Shown: piece by piece, positions 24,888 to 35,571 of the stretch | Position numbering within the stretch: the first letter of the stretch is position 1 | Layout of the letters: each line of letters starts with the position of its first letter | Position numbers and translations under genes: made by a program | Notes under the pieces: generated by a model | The model's input: the letters and a program-made list of their open reading frames with translations, nothing else | What the model was told of the DNA's origin: nothing | The model's database searches: none | Assembly: GCA_025526915.1 (NCBI GenBank) | Contig: JAHLKH010000060.1 | Location: forward strand, 62,001 to 126,000 | Reading direction: 5' to 3' | Source: Entophlyctis helioformis | Lineage: Eukaryota; Chytridiomycota; Chytridiomycetes; Chytridiales; Chytriomycetaceae | DNA: 64,000 bases

Positions 24888-25389
24888 ACTGTCCTGTCCT
24901 GATAACTTTCTTCTGTCTGTTGATGTTTTTCTTGAAACACTTCTACCTCAATATACCTTCTTTGTGTCGACTCAACCTTGGTGCATTCTCATGATGATCG
25001 CCTGACATGGAAGGCGAGGATGCAGTTGTCATTCTGCCTATCATTCCAATGCCATCCGCCAGCAACAAGAAGTTCGGCCAGCATGTCATACCACGATCAA
25101 AGAGTCTGCAGCCTGCATGGTCGACCAGTGGGCGATGCTCATCTGCAAGCATCCACCGACAAGTGTGCGACTGTTGAGGTCGACATTGACGATCCTTGGC
25201 TCTGAGGCGACGCTGGAGTGGCTGGATGGCAGGCGGATCGCGTCTTGTGCGCGGCTGGCAGCATGCAATGCCGCGATGCTCTTGAGGTGCGGCAGTCTGT
25301 GCACTCGTAGCGTCGCAGGTTCGTGCGGTTCTTGTCTGGGATCCGCTCCTTGCAGGTTCTCGCCAGAGTGGTGGATCCGTGTGTGACTC
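24888..25389. other. Intergenic region containing only a Fanzor relic
   Basis: About 500 bp between the repeat-bearing gene and the Sel1-like gene. Apart from the short minus-strand Fanzor fragment at 25292-25366 I see no gene or RNA. Confidence 0.6.
25292..25366 (-). pseudogene. Fanzor zinc-ribbon relic
   Basis: The minus strand reads GAGAACCTG, then jumps to CGGATCCCAGACAAGAACCG and CGACGCTACGAGTGCA, the same order as the zinc-ribbon exon of the two larger Fanzor copies. The segment with the first CxxC pair is deleted, and sequence after the third Cys diverges, so no working domain is possible. Confidence 0.65.
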
Positions 25390-27550
25390 ATGCCCCTCCT
25401 TTCTCAATATCCAACAACGATGGCCACACGTCTCGGCCTGCGTGGACGGGCCGCCTGGTGGGCATCACATGGACAGCATCCACCGACGGCTCAGCGAGTC
25501 AATGCAGCACAGCAGCAGCCGCCGCCGCCGTCTTCGTCGTCGCCACCTTCGTCGTCTGCGTCTGCACCCTCGGCATCGCACTCTCCGTTTCATGGACGGC
25601 AGCCGCCTGGCAGCCACAGCAGCAGCGCCAACAACAGCCATGCCAACAACAACCATACTGGCAGCAGCCATGCTCGCTCGTCGTCGTCGTCGTCGTCGTC
25701 CTCTTCATCGTCGTCGTCGTACGGCTCTGCATTCTCTGCATTCTCTGCGTTCCTCAATGCCCCTGTTGGGTCTCAGGCACAGGTGGTTGCCCAGCTGATT
25801 GCTGCCACTGGCGGCACCCTCTCGGCGCATTGCTTTGCGGCCGACGATCACCGGCTGCCGTCCGATGACTCACTGGTACCGTGGGCTGATCTCGTCGATG
25901 GCCTGCTGGCCCCGATGCCGCAGCAGTCTGCGCCGGCCGCACCAGCAGCAGTCCCCAGCACACCATCTGCGCCATCCGCTTTTGCAGCAGCAGTTGCACG
26001 ACAGCACGGGCATGTGCAGGGAGCCAGCCAGGGGTTTGGCCTCTCCGTGCAACGCCAGGCATTTCCGTCGCATGTGTGGAAGCTTCCGCACCAGCTGCAC
26101 CAGCTGCACCAGCTGCACACGGTCGCAGTAGTCAGCATCACGGGGATCGAGTCCATGCCCGCTCAGCTGCTCTCTTGCCGCCAGACCCTCTTATTGGCAC
26201 CTGCTGTCGAGCCACAAGTGCAAGCCGCCAACGCCAACGCCAACGCCAACGCCAACGCCGTCCAGCATCGAGTTGCAGTCCTCCCAGCCGACGCGCCACA
26301 CCAATCGCGTCTGGCCTGCACTCCAGGCCAATACATGCACGCTGCAGCCGCCTCCTGGGCCAAGTCGGTCACAGACGCAGATGCAAAGGAAGCCAATCTG
26401 CGAGGCCTTCTCGCTTTGCAAAAGTCTGGATTGGCAGGCGTCGTGGGCTCCAGAAAGCACGATCGGGCCTCAGCAGCAGCAGCAACAACAACAACATCCA
26501 AAGCGAACGCCTTGAGCGCAGAAAGAGACGCCGAGGCGTGGTTTGTGGCTGGTGCAGCACTTGGCGATGCCCAGTCGGCATACAATGGCGCAGCTCTGCT
26601 CGACTCGCCGCCTTCTACATTGCGACCGTCCGCACCAGCATCGCCGCGCGCCACCACCCATCCGACCGCACACAGCCAGAGCTTGGAGACGCGTCCAGAG
26701 TTTGGCTCGCGCTCAAGCCGCGCCATTGTTCTGTACCGACAAGCAGCCAACCAGGGCCATGCGCGCGCACAATACAACCTGGCGCTTCTTCTCCTCCGTC
26801 GCTACAAAGCTCTGGCGGCATCGCCTTCGTTGTCTGAAGCGGACCAGAGCGAATGCAATGCCTTGCTGACCGAAGCCGTGGGCTGGATCCAAAGAGCAGA
26901 ACAGCAAGGGATCGTTGAAGCTGGGCGGCTATCGCGGCTTTTCAAGACCCTTGATGGCAACTCGGCGATGCAGCAGGATGATACCCGTGCGCCGATCAGG
27001 CCACCGGCCGACGCAACACACGGCAGCTTGGATGCACATCCAACCGAATCTCTGGTTCGTTTTTGCCACCAGCTAAACGCAGTGCAGCAGCAGCAACAGC
27101 AGCAGCAACAGCAGCAATCCGGCACCTCAACGCTAGGTGCATCAGGCATGCCGCGGGCTGATTTGCTTTCAGCGTGTGAGGCTGCGGCTCAGGCGGGCTC
27201 GTTTGTGGCTGCCTTTGATGCTGGCGTGCTGCGCGAGCAAGCAGGCGACTACATCGCGGCATGTCGGTGGTACAAGCAGGCAGCCCGGTCGTCAAACGCA
27301 TCCCTCCGCGTTGGTAAGCGGCTGTGCCCTGATCCTTGCCCAAGTGATCGTCCGTTGATGGCTCACACATGCACCACGGCGCTGTACTACAGATGCGCTC
27401 TTTAATCTTGGCAATGTTCACGCACAACAACTTGGCGACCATGATGCAGCACGTGAGTGTCTCGAAGCGGCTGCCGACCTTGGAGATGCAGATGCAGCGC
27501 GCTACTTGGACATGCTAGGGCTGCTGGTCAAGGTTCATCTGGAGCGTTGA
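25390..27550 (+). CDS. Sel1-like (TPR-type) repeat protein
   Basis: Likely adaptor or scaffold of the Sel1-like repeat class. Two exons (25390-27313, 27393-27550; phase 1 intron, gtaagc...acag) give 693 residues. ATG 25420 (MATRLGLRGRAAWW) is an alternative start whose basic, hydrophobic sequence could act as a mitochondrial presequence; this is inference. After a Ser/Gln/His-rich region (poly-Ser near 25680, QLHQLHQLHQLH near 26100, Ala-Asn repeat near 26230), Sel1-like units appear: AIVLYRQAANQGHARAQYNL (26725), SAEQ-like units near 26880, DYIAACRWYKQAARSSNASL (27250) and, across the intron, DALFNLGNVHAQQLGDHDAA. A Gln run of eleven lies near 27085. The repeats fit the alpha/alpha hairpin pattern (G-A-x-x-x-L) but are degenerate. 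Confidence 0.75.
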
Positions 27551-27672
27551 CAAACAGCTGTTGGTTTGCAAGCCGTGCATGCCAAACGCATAGTGTTAGT
27601 GGTCTCGGTCTCGTCCATCCAAACTCTTGTCAATACAGCAAAACCATCCCTCAATCCCATGCACCACAGCAC

Positions 27673-28691
27673 TCACCGTTTGGTAGTAACATCGTCCTTG
27701 AGGATTTGAGCAAAGGTATTATCGCGCAGCGGTTCTGGCAGACATTGTCGCAGTGCTTCACGAGCACGAGGGTTGTCAGAGAGACGCAGATAGCAGCGGA
27801 TGACGTGCTTGAGCAGGCGGATGGACTGCTGTTCGACGAGCTGAGCAACCATGTTGGCCAGGACGGTTGCCACGGCATAGAATCTCTCATAGGTCTGGCA
27901 GATATAGTTCAGGCCCATATCGTCCAGCAGGATCTTTTGCACAATAAAGATTGCAACCTAGATTGGGCAGCGATCAGCGGCCGATAGCGAGGCTGGCTGG
28001 CCAGCCAAAGAGACCACAAGGACAAGTGCAGGCGGCAGTTACCGTCTTGGACAGCTCGCTGCCAGTCTCCATGATGCGCAGACAGAGAGGGATAATCTCG
28101 GTCGAGAGCAAAAAGTTGATGACCTCGGAGTTGTCATTCTGTTGCAATAGAAGGGTCACGAGCACAGCATCGGCAGGCATGGGTCAGAGACATGGCCGTT
28201 GTTGCCGAGTGCGCGTTTGCGGGGCATTCCAATCGGCAGCGATTGCATACCTTGACAAGCGCTCCAATGACGCCAAGACTCGTCAGACGAAGATACTCGA
28301 ACGGACGCGACTTGTTGGTTGTGTTCAGAAACGGATACAGGAACAAGGGAATATGTGCTGAGGCAGATTGCGAGGCGGCGAGGTGCCGGGCGAGAGTCAG
28401 GTCAGATCCCGTGCGGTCTTCAGGCCGCTTTACACGACTTACCACTGAGGAATAGGGTACGTGTTTCGTTGTGGCTCGCGACGCACTGCAACAGGGCAAG
28501 TGCGTTGCATACACGGTTGGATGCGTGGGCCGTCAGCGACGGAGGAGTAAGCATGGGGTAAACGGATATGATCTCTTGCAGCAGAGCAACAATGACGCCT
28601 AGGGCGAGACGAGCGTGCAGGCCATGTCAGTAAGCAGGCCATCAGGCAGTCGGCCCGCGCCATCAGCTTGGACAGATGCGCCAAGGAACCG

Positions 28692-28722
<31 letters not shown>

Positions 28723-29143
28723 CATACGAATGCCACAGAAACAGAGCCAAGTGCTCATACGACTCTCGCTTCTTGCTGAGCTCCAAGAGTGCCTGCTCAC
28801 GAGAGATGGGATTCGTCAGCTCCAGGATGAGCTGGTAGACCTTTTCCTCCTCGCTGCGGCCGGACTGCTGCTGCTGCTGCTGCTGGAGCACATGAGAAGC
28901 CTGCGCCGACAGCGTATTGTCTCCGCCTCCCGCACCAAGACCCCCGGCACCACCAGCGGCAACGCCAGCCATGAGCGCAGCTGTGGACGGCGCAGCCATT
29001 GGGTTCATGCCCCCGTGGGCGTGGCCGTGGAGCTGGCTGGCAAGTGTCTGGCGGTACATGTACTGCTGCAGGTGGTTGGACGTTGGCCCTACTCCCATGC
29101 CGGCCGCCTGCGTGGGCTGTTGCTGTTGCTGCTGTTCAGCCAT
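27673..29143 (-). CDS. CNOT9: CNOT9 / Rcd1 / Caf40, CCR4-NOT complex subunit
   Basis: Armadillo-like subunit of the CCR4-NOT deadenylase complex, acting in mRNA decay and translational repression. Five minus-strand exons (28723-29143, 28443-28598, 28251-28357, 28043-28138, 27673-27957) join in phase to 354 residues. Conserved blocks: [99 protein letters not shown] and [20 protein letters not shown]. It ends KDDVTTKR at a TGA; animal and yeast orthologues carry a few further residues, and the bases at the stop (CGGTGAGT) could be a splice donor, though I found no convincing last exon. The start [10 protein letters not shown] (29143) opens a Gln/Gly/Ala-rich N-terminal extension, as in yeast Caf40. 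Confidence 0.95.
28694..28722. repeat. (CA)n microsatellite at a CNOT9 splice donor
   Basis: About fourteen CA units. On the minus coding strand it is a GT run that begins exactly at the intron 1 donor, so the gtgtgt donor lies within the microsatellite. Confidence 0.85.
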
Positions 29144-29280
29144 CCAAGCGAAGCTGCTCGAGACCTTGGGAAGCCAAAGAGTGCCCGGCGCATCATGCCG
29201 TTGCCCGTGAGAGTCAGTAGCCTGCATCGGTGGCCAGAGAGCGACACGCATCTGCAAGCACGCTACCTACAAGTGCGCGG

Positions 29281-29306
29281 CCCGTTGGGTCGATCGGGAG
29301 GACCCC
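29281..29306 (+). repeat. Left inverted repeat
   Basis: Begins CCCGTTGGGTCGATCGGGAG. Its reverse complement recurs at 39089-39115 with one mismatch in the first 21 bases; similarity weakens inward. Confidence 0.7.
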
Positions 29307-29347
29307 AGTCGATAAATTGATGTGGAAAGTGGCCGGATGGAAGTCGG

Positions 29348-29367
29348 ATCACGTGATGTGGCACGTG
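29348..29367. promoter_or_regulatory. Paired CACGTG boxes
   Basis: Two CACGTG hexamers at 29350-29355 and 29362-29367, each followed by ATGTG, 12 bp apart; the first lies in the 10-bp palindrome ATCACGTGAT. CACGTG is the usual core for bHLH factors such as Cbf1 or Pho4. They stand 53-70 bp upstream of the DPBB start codon; the function is inferred. Confidence 0.4.
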
Positions 29368-29419
29368 ATGTGATGCATTTTTGAATACATTTGGTGTTTC
29401 AGAATTCTCCACAACCACA

Positions 29420-30175
29420 ATGCCCGTGTCCGTTGTCCTCGCAGCGCTTCCATGGGTGGCCGTCCTCGCTGCACTCCCCGGTGTTGCTGCGCAAAGCCAC
29501 ACAGGCAAGCTCACTTTCTATGATGTCGGCCTTGGTGCATGCGGCCGTACCAACACCAATGCAGAGGCTGTTGTTGCCGTGGTGAGTCTTGCGTGTTTGT
29601 GGCGCCGGTGCACAGTTGCGAGTTGGCAACTCACACCTTGGCAGTCCGCCCAGCTGTACGACCAGTACAGAGGCGCTGCATGCGGCCGCACCATCTGCAT
29701 CAACGGAGACGTCATCCGTGCCCGCATTGTTGACCGCTGTGAAGGCTGCGCATATGGCGATATCGGTATGAGAACCGGGCCCTTGCTTCTGTGGTTGACG
29801 CTTGGACTGACTTGCACGCCGTGTGCCACGTTAGACGCCTCGCCAACGCTCTTCCAGCGCATCGCTCCGCTTGACGTTGGGCGGCTTGATGTGGCATGGC
29901 GCTTCTGCGACAGCGCGAGTGCACCAGCACCTCCGGCACCTCCAGCGCCTCCCCGCCAGCCTCAGCCGTCTCCGCAACCGCCTGCACCTCCCCGCCAGCC
30001 TCAGCCGTCTCCCCAGCCCCCTACACCTCCCCGCCAGCCATCATTGTCTGCTGCGCCATCGCATGTGGCCACAACGATGGCCACGGTGACCATCACAACC
30101 TCGGCCAGATCGTCCCCCACTCCCCACGCCCATGTGCCCGTCGAGCAGCGTAGAGCATGCATGGTTCGCCCTTGA
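29420..30175 (+). CDS. Secreted DPBB (barwin/expansin-like) protein with Pro-rich tail
   Basis: Small secreted protein with a double-psi beta-barrel, a fold found in barwin, expansins and RlpA-like proteins that contact cell-wall polymers. Starts at ATG 29420 with a signal peptide (VVLAALPWVAVLAALPGVAA, cleavage after about residue 24). Two introns, 29582-29644 (63 nt) and 29766-29834 (69 nt), keep the frame open, but removing them restores the domain. DPBB motifs: GKLTFYDVGLGACG, CGRTICINGDVIRARIVDRC, CEGCAYGDI followed by DASPTLFQRIAPLDVG and LDVAWRFC. The His-Ala/Asp pair of active expansins is not evident. The C-terminal third repeats PPAPPRQPQPSPQ, like a wall-anchoring linker. About 207 residues. 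It lies just inside the left inverted repeat, so it may be cargo or an ordinary neighbour. Confidence 0.8.
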   Translation: MPVSVVLAALPWVAVLAALPGVAAQSHTGKLTFYDVGLGACGRTNTNAEAVVAVVSLACLWRRCTVASWQLTPWQSAQLYDQYRGAACGRTICINGDVIRARIVDRCEGCAYGDIGMRTGPLLLWLTLGLTCTPCATLDASPTLFQRIAPLDVGRLDVAWRFCDSASAPAPPAPPAPPRQPQPSPQPPAPPRQPQPSPQPPTPPRQPSLSAAPSHVATTMATVTITTSARSSPTPHAHVPVEQRRACMVRP

Positions 30176-30247
30176 TGATTCCCTTTAATACTGCCATTCA
30201 ACTGTTATCCGCCATAGAGCTTGGCCCGGTTCTCATACCATTACCCC

Positions 30248-30390
30248 TGGTGGAATCGCTGTGATTGGTCAATCCTGGTGGAATCGCTCTGATTGGTCGA
30301 TCCTGGTGGAATCGCTGTGATTGGTCAACTCTTGGTGGAATCGCTGTGATTGGCCGATCCTGGTGGAATCGCTGTGATTGGTCAATCTAG
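30248..30390. promoter_or_regulatory. Five tandem 28-bp repeats, each with an inverted CCAAT box
   Basis: Units start at 30248, 30276, 30304, 30333 and 30361 with consensus TGGTGGAATCGCTGTGATTG followed by GTCAATCC. Each contains ATTGG, the reverse complement of CCAAT (NF-Y/Hap core). The spacing of 28-29 bp keeps the boxes at about 2.7 helical turns. The array ends 30 bp before an ATG (30421), the position of a core promoter. Confidence 0.65.
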
Positions 30391-30420
30391 AGAGCCCTTG
30401 CTCGGTGCAGACACTGAGCG

Positions 30421-31586
30421 ATGCGAGCACAGCAACAACGCGCCATGCCAGATCCAGACGCTGCTGCACTTGCCGCCCAACTGCACACAAGCAACAACGA
30501 GCCAAACGACAACGACGGCAACGCAGGCGTCAGCACGGATATGGGACAACACTCGCTTGCTGGACGAGTCCTTCAGGGGAGACTGTGAGGCTCACTGCTC
30601 ATGGTGGCATGCAGCAGGCCATGCAGCAGGCCATGCAGCAGAGCAGCGTGGTCGTGGCCGTCTGAGAGGCGTGCCCAACAAGGCGGGCGGACAGAAGGCA
30701 GGCCACAGACAGGCAAGCGGGTGCGTTGACTCGCTGTCTGTCCAGGCATGCTCCATTTCCACTTGACGACGACGGCACAGCAGTCTGATGGCCGTGTCTG
30801 TGTGGGCTTGGCACTGAATGTGTGCATGTCTGATGGCTCCAAACAGCAAGGGACGTTGGCAAGACGGCCGTGAACAGGGCGATCTGGTTGTTGTTCAAGA
30901 GGACAGCGAGAGCAGTGGCATTGCAGGGCCGAGCTGCCTGGTGCTTTCCGACTGCGACATGGGATGCAGCAGCAGCAGATGAGCAGCCACTGAGATGTGC
31001 TCAATGGATCGATCCTTGGAGTTGGCTGCAGGAACTGCTTGCTGGATAGCTGGATTGGCATGCCGACTTGGATGCCAAACAAGGCAGTGGCAGCACACTC
31101 GATGAGCAGCACACTCGACGACACTGATCCAGATGAGGTTGGTGAGGAGGACGCGAGTTCTGGCAGGCGTGTCTGGCCACATTGCACTTGGTGTGATGGC
31201 ATCTTGGATGCGATCCACTGAGCAGCACATGGAGTGGCCAGACAGACAGACCAAGCACTCTCGATCCATTCAACAACCACAACGATGATGATGGCGATGG
31301 TCCTGACGATCCCAGTCTTGCATGCACTGTGCTTGTTGACAAGGACAATCCAGAGCAGAGGGGCGTTGCAGGCAGTGCGCCAACGGCCAACCTGTCCATG
31401 GACCAGCTGGCCAGTCAGGCAACACCAACTGCATCGCACTGGGCCACAATGCAGATGCATATCAGGACGCTTGTTGGATGCAATGGGACATTGACTGAGA
31501 AGACGACACTCGGAGAGAGGCTCGCTGCAATGCAGCTCATGACACGCAGAGTGATGCTGCACGGTGCATATCAAGCTGCGCACTGA
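30421..31586 (+). CDS. Putative acidic protein of the accessory block (exon model uncertain)
   Basis: I do not recognise this gene. ATG 30421 opens a coding-like exon (MRAQQQRAMPDPDAAALAAQ) ending near 30584 at a gtgagg donor. A second likely exon starts at 30847 after aacag and joins in phase (GRWQDGREQGDLVVVQEDSE). Further coding-like stretches are DDTDPDEVGEEDASSG near 31110-31160 and DPSLACTVLVDKDNPEQRG through LTEKTTLGERLAAMQLM (31290-31540), closing at TGA 31584-31586. The acidic, Asp/Glu-rich character is consistent between pieces, but splice sites between the last two are not settled. Its promoter position directly behind the CCAAT array suggests it is expressed. A 336-codon open frame on the opposite strand looks less coding to me. 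Confidence 0.4.
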
Positions 31587-31825
31587 GTGGCATCACATCA
31601 ATGACTGTGCCAGCAACACACGACCGCATCTTGAACGCCTGGCTGTTGGCTGTGCTCGCTGCTCCCTCTATGGCTGTTGGACAGTGGGCGGCGAGTGCCA
31701 GACTGCCCGCTCTCTATCCACTCGCTCTCTGTCTGTGTCAGCAATGAAAGTTCAACTCCGCCAGACGCTCCGATTCTTTTCTCGTAAACACAGATACAGA
31801 CACCCCACGCACCAGCAGCACCAGC

Positions 31826-34800
31826 ATGACTTTGGTAGGCCTGCTGAGAGCCTTCAAGGTACGCCGTGCCGTCTGCGACCACACCGGCAAGACTTTTGGC
31901 CATGCTGTGCAGCGTGTGCTCCACAGCATGCTGCCACAACAGCCGCCTCTGCAACAGGCCAACAGCAGACTGCAACAGCTGCAACAACAACAGCCGCAAC
32001 CACCCAGTTCATCAGCGGGATGCTGCACGTCGACTTCCTTAGCATCTTTCACCCAGCATTGGTCGCAACAGCCGCCATCAGCCAGCCAGGCTCCAAGGCC
32101 GGCTGGAAAGCCATCATCCAGCCGGCCTTTGAGCAGTTCATGGCGTCGCTTGGCAGCGGCCACACCATCCGCTTCCATGTGGATGGCCAGCTTGGCGACC
32201 TGGGCCTCAAGCTGGTCCACAACAGCCGCACCAACAACATGCTGCATGCAGCAGCCAAGGTCTTGCGGCATGCATTCCAGCGTCAGGAAGGTCGCCACTC
32301 TGGTTCACTTTCAAAGTAAGATCGCCGCTGTGTACTGTGTGGTTGCCTTACTGACCATTGTCTGCTGTTGGCCATCAAGGACAGAGAAGCACGCCCTCCA
32401 CCGCTTCTTCTGCCTTACAATCGCCGATAAGAAGGCGATCTATGAGGCTCTCTCAGAGCTGGCTGGATCCAAGGAGGCGTGCACAGTCTGCCCATGTGAC
32501 TATGAGGCAGACGTGTGCATTGCCTGCCGTGTTCGCGAGTCCAGGTTAGATCGCCTTGCATTCTTCTGCTGTAGTTGATGGCTCACAGTCTGCATTCTGT
32601 GACAGTGACCAGCCAATCATTGTCATTGCCAATGACTCTGATCTGGTGGCACATTGTGCTGGGCACTGTGCGGTCATTTTGACGCACTTGGAGCATGGGC
32701 AGCTTGTGCAGATGCGATCCTACAATCATGGTGGGCTTGCCACCATGGCATCTGTCTTGGGTGTGCACGACTTTGCTGGAGCATGCCAGCTGGTCGCTGC
32801 ACTGTCCAGGACAGATTATTTTGGCCGCCCTGGCCATGGTGAGTTGCCGCGCCTGTATTGTAGTATCTGCCATCACTCACATGCCATTCTTTGTCTACAT
32901 GCGCGATTCTGCTTGCATTCCCTGCCAGGAATCGCCGCCGCGGTCAAGTTTGTCAATGCGCGGTTTGATGCCAAGGCCAAACAGCTCAACATCAAGGCGG
33001 CTGACCTCTGCGCGATCCTCGAGACTCCTAATGAGGCCAAGGCGTTCATGGACGGCGTCAGGGACGCGTACATCGAGGAGCTGGTCAAGAATGGTGATGA
33101 GAGCCTTGTCCAGGCATTCAAGAACGCATTTGAAGTCTTTGTCAACCGGAATGAGGTTGGGGCCTCTGCTGGTGCAATCACAGCGCCGATCGTCGCGAGG
33201 TATGTTTATTCTTGAAGGATGTCATGGACATGATGGCATTGACGCGTTTGAATGCCTTGCACAGATCTGAGCCTCAAGCCAACCACACCAACCACATGGA
33301 TGTCAACACGACTCCATCTGTTGGAATGAAGTATGAATGCATGGAATCTGTGGCGTTTCTGGCAAAACTGACACTGAGTTTCTGTTTCTGATGCTGCGAT
33401 CTTGTTATTGTGCAGGTGCTTGATGGATGGATGTTGTTTGAGCCATACTGCGCAGCAGCAGCAGCAGCAGGCTGAGAACGGCGTCCAGCTTGTCCACCTG
33501 ACACGTGGCAGGGTCGAGCAGCTTGTCAGCAGCACTGTTGGCAGCAGGCGGTTGGATGCTGCCTTCAGTGAGGTGAAGGGTTGCCATGTGGCACTCGACA
33601 CCATCATCAGGTGCACAGTCAACCGCCTTGCGAGCAGCTACGATGCTGTCACGCGTCGCGACATCCTGGCGGCCATCTGCAAAGCAGCAAGTGCCCAGCT
33701 GCTGCAGATTGCCAGCGAGCAGTTTCTTGGCGCAGATGGCATTTTTAAGCTCCTCCCAGCAGATGAGCCAATCTATCGCGCATTGGTATGTTTGCATGGC
33801 TTGAATGCATGCTGTTGCTATCACACCACGTGCATTTGCTGATTTTGAATGCGGCTGACTTGATCCATTGCTTCTGGACAGAACGCAGCAATGAGAATGC
33901 AGACGCAGCTGACAAGATTGCCAATCCGCCATGCGCATCCCACCGGCATACATCCACTCCCAGTAGGTGTTGATTGCATTGAAATGATTCAACAGCATCC
34001 ACTCACAGATCCATTTGTGTTGAATGCATAGTACTGGACACAGAGACGCAGAAAGTCGAGTACCACGGCAGGATGACCACGCGAGTTGCACCGCGATCCA
34101 TTGTCGCTGCTATCCACGACAAGGCTCAGCCTGGCTGTATTTCCTGGAGCACCCCATAGGTCCACATCCAGAAAACGCCAAACCGCCGACACTCATCAAT
34201 CAGCGCCAAAAGGCCGTCGCCCTGCTGCAGTCCATCATTGAGCAAAGTGCAGTGCGTCTCGACTTCCACTGACTGCATGTGCATGGAATGATTTGGCGCG
34301 ATTGCTCACCATCCCACTCCACAGGTTGGCCCTCCTCCACCGCCGCCCAAGCCACCACGGTTGTCCAACAACATTTTCGCAGCACTGGCATGCTCCAAGA
34401 CCTTTCCTGTTGGCGATCTTGCCGACACTGAGACGACGGTGAGTTTGGTGCACCATTGGCGATTGTGGCTGTGTTTGGTGCACTTGGAATGGCCGCCTGA
34501 TGCTGCATCCAACCGTCACAGGCGCCATTCCAATTCACGGCAGCCAAGCGGGCTGCACACACAAAGGAGCGTGCCAAGAAAAAAGAGAAGGCCACACTAC
34601 AGGAGATCATCAGAGAGAACAAGAAGAAGTCAGGCCTGCATGCTCGCAAGGCTGGAACTGTTGGCAAGAAGAAGGCGTACGCGACATATGGCATGTCATG
34701 TGCCTTGAATGTGCTTGCTGACACGTGTGTCATGCCACAGATGGGTTGCTGGCAGTCGAGTGGCAACTCGTCAGAAGCTTGCAAAGCTCGGCCGCATGAT

Positions 34801-35571
34801 TGCGATGCCAGTCATGACACTTGCCGCGGCCACCCATCCCAAAGGACAGCCAAGACCTAAAGGCAATGCACACAGCCGCCCTGAGCAGATTGTCAAAATG
34901 GCGGTATGGGGTTTGATCGGCATGCTGCTCTGTTTGCTTGGCTTTGTGGATGCTGACTTGTGTGGTATGCAGGAGATGCAGTCATGCGATCTCGCAAACA
35001 CCAAGTTTTTTGGGCCCCAAACCAAGACACCACTCGCCGAGCAGACACCCAGTTCAATCAGCCACGACACCACCCTCACAGTCTACTATTTCACGGCCGG
35101 CTTGTGGCGTGCTGCCCTTGCCTTGATCGGCGCCATGGTCGCGGATCTGGTCAAGCTGAATGCAGACGCGCCTCTGCCTCTGGAGTACTGTGTCCTGGAG
35201 GCAAGCCAAGGCAAGCTGACGCAGTATTACTATGTCAACCCGAGGACTTTGATGAGGACGAGAGCGCGACGCTCTTGTCAGGTGGATGCATTCACAAGCA
35301 GGGCATCATTGTTTGGCACATGTACGGCACCGGCCCGCACAGCAGCGACACAAAGATCCCTCGCTATGGCAGCTTGGTGACTCTCGAGAGTGACACGGCT
35401 CTCAAGATCTGCGCCTTTGATACTGCCAAGATTGCCAAGCAACCCAACATGCATGGCGACCTCGACGATCAGGACGAGCAGAACGAGCACGACGAGCAGG
35501 ACGAGCAGGACGAGCACGACGAGCACGAGCTGCCTGTGCAGCCTGACGACCATGCATCAGGACGAGCATGA
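31826..35571 (+). CDS. XPG/FEN1-superfamily (PIN-like) nuclease of the accessory block
   Basis: Predicted structure-specific nuclease. Exons 31826-31858, 32008-32315, 32380-32544, about 32605-32838 and 32931-33200 join in phase and follow the XPG order: MTLVGLLRAFK (N-terminal start), GMLHVDFLSIFHPALV, HTIRFHVDGQ (metal-binding Asp), CDYEADVCIA (XPG-I acidic pair), PIIVIANDSDLVAHC (second acidic cluster), then LSRTDYFGRPGHGIAAAVKF, matching the GxDY and helix-hairpin-helix GxG of FEN1, Exo1 and GEN1. Downstream exons (33266-35571) add an unassigned region (RGRVEQLVSSTVGSRRLD), a Lys-rich helix (ERAKKKEKATLQEIIRENKK) and an acidic Asp/Glu/Gln/His tail near 35460-35560, ending at TGA 35571. One-base frame changes occur near 34130, 35030 and 35240. 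It overlaps the Fanzor frame by 20 bp, so a single fusion is possible. Confidence 0.6.

Noticed and set aside
30248..30390. Possible CRISPR-like array
   Set aside because: Repeats abut directly with no unique spacers, and the DNA is nuclear eukaryotic.
30573..31583. A 336-codon minus-strand frame in the accessory block
   Set aside because: Cys/His/Ser-rich with no recognisable motif; the plus strand shows splice-compatible acidic exons and a promoter-like array in the right orientation.
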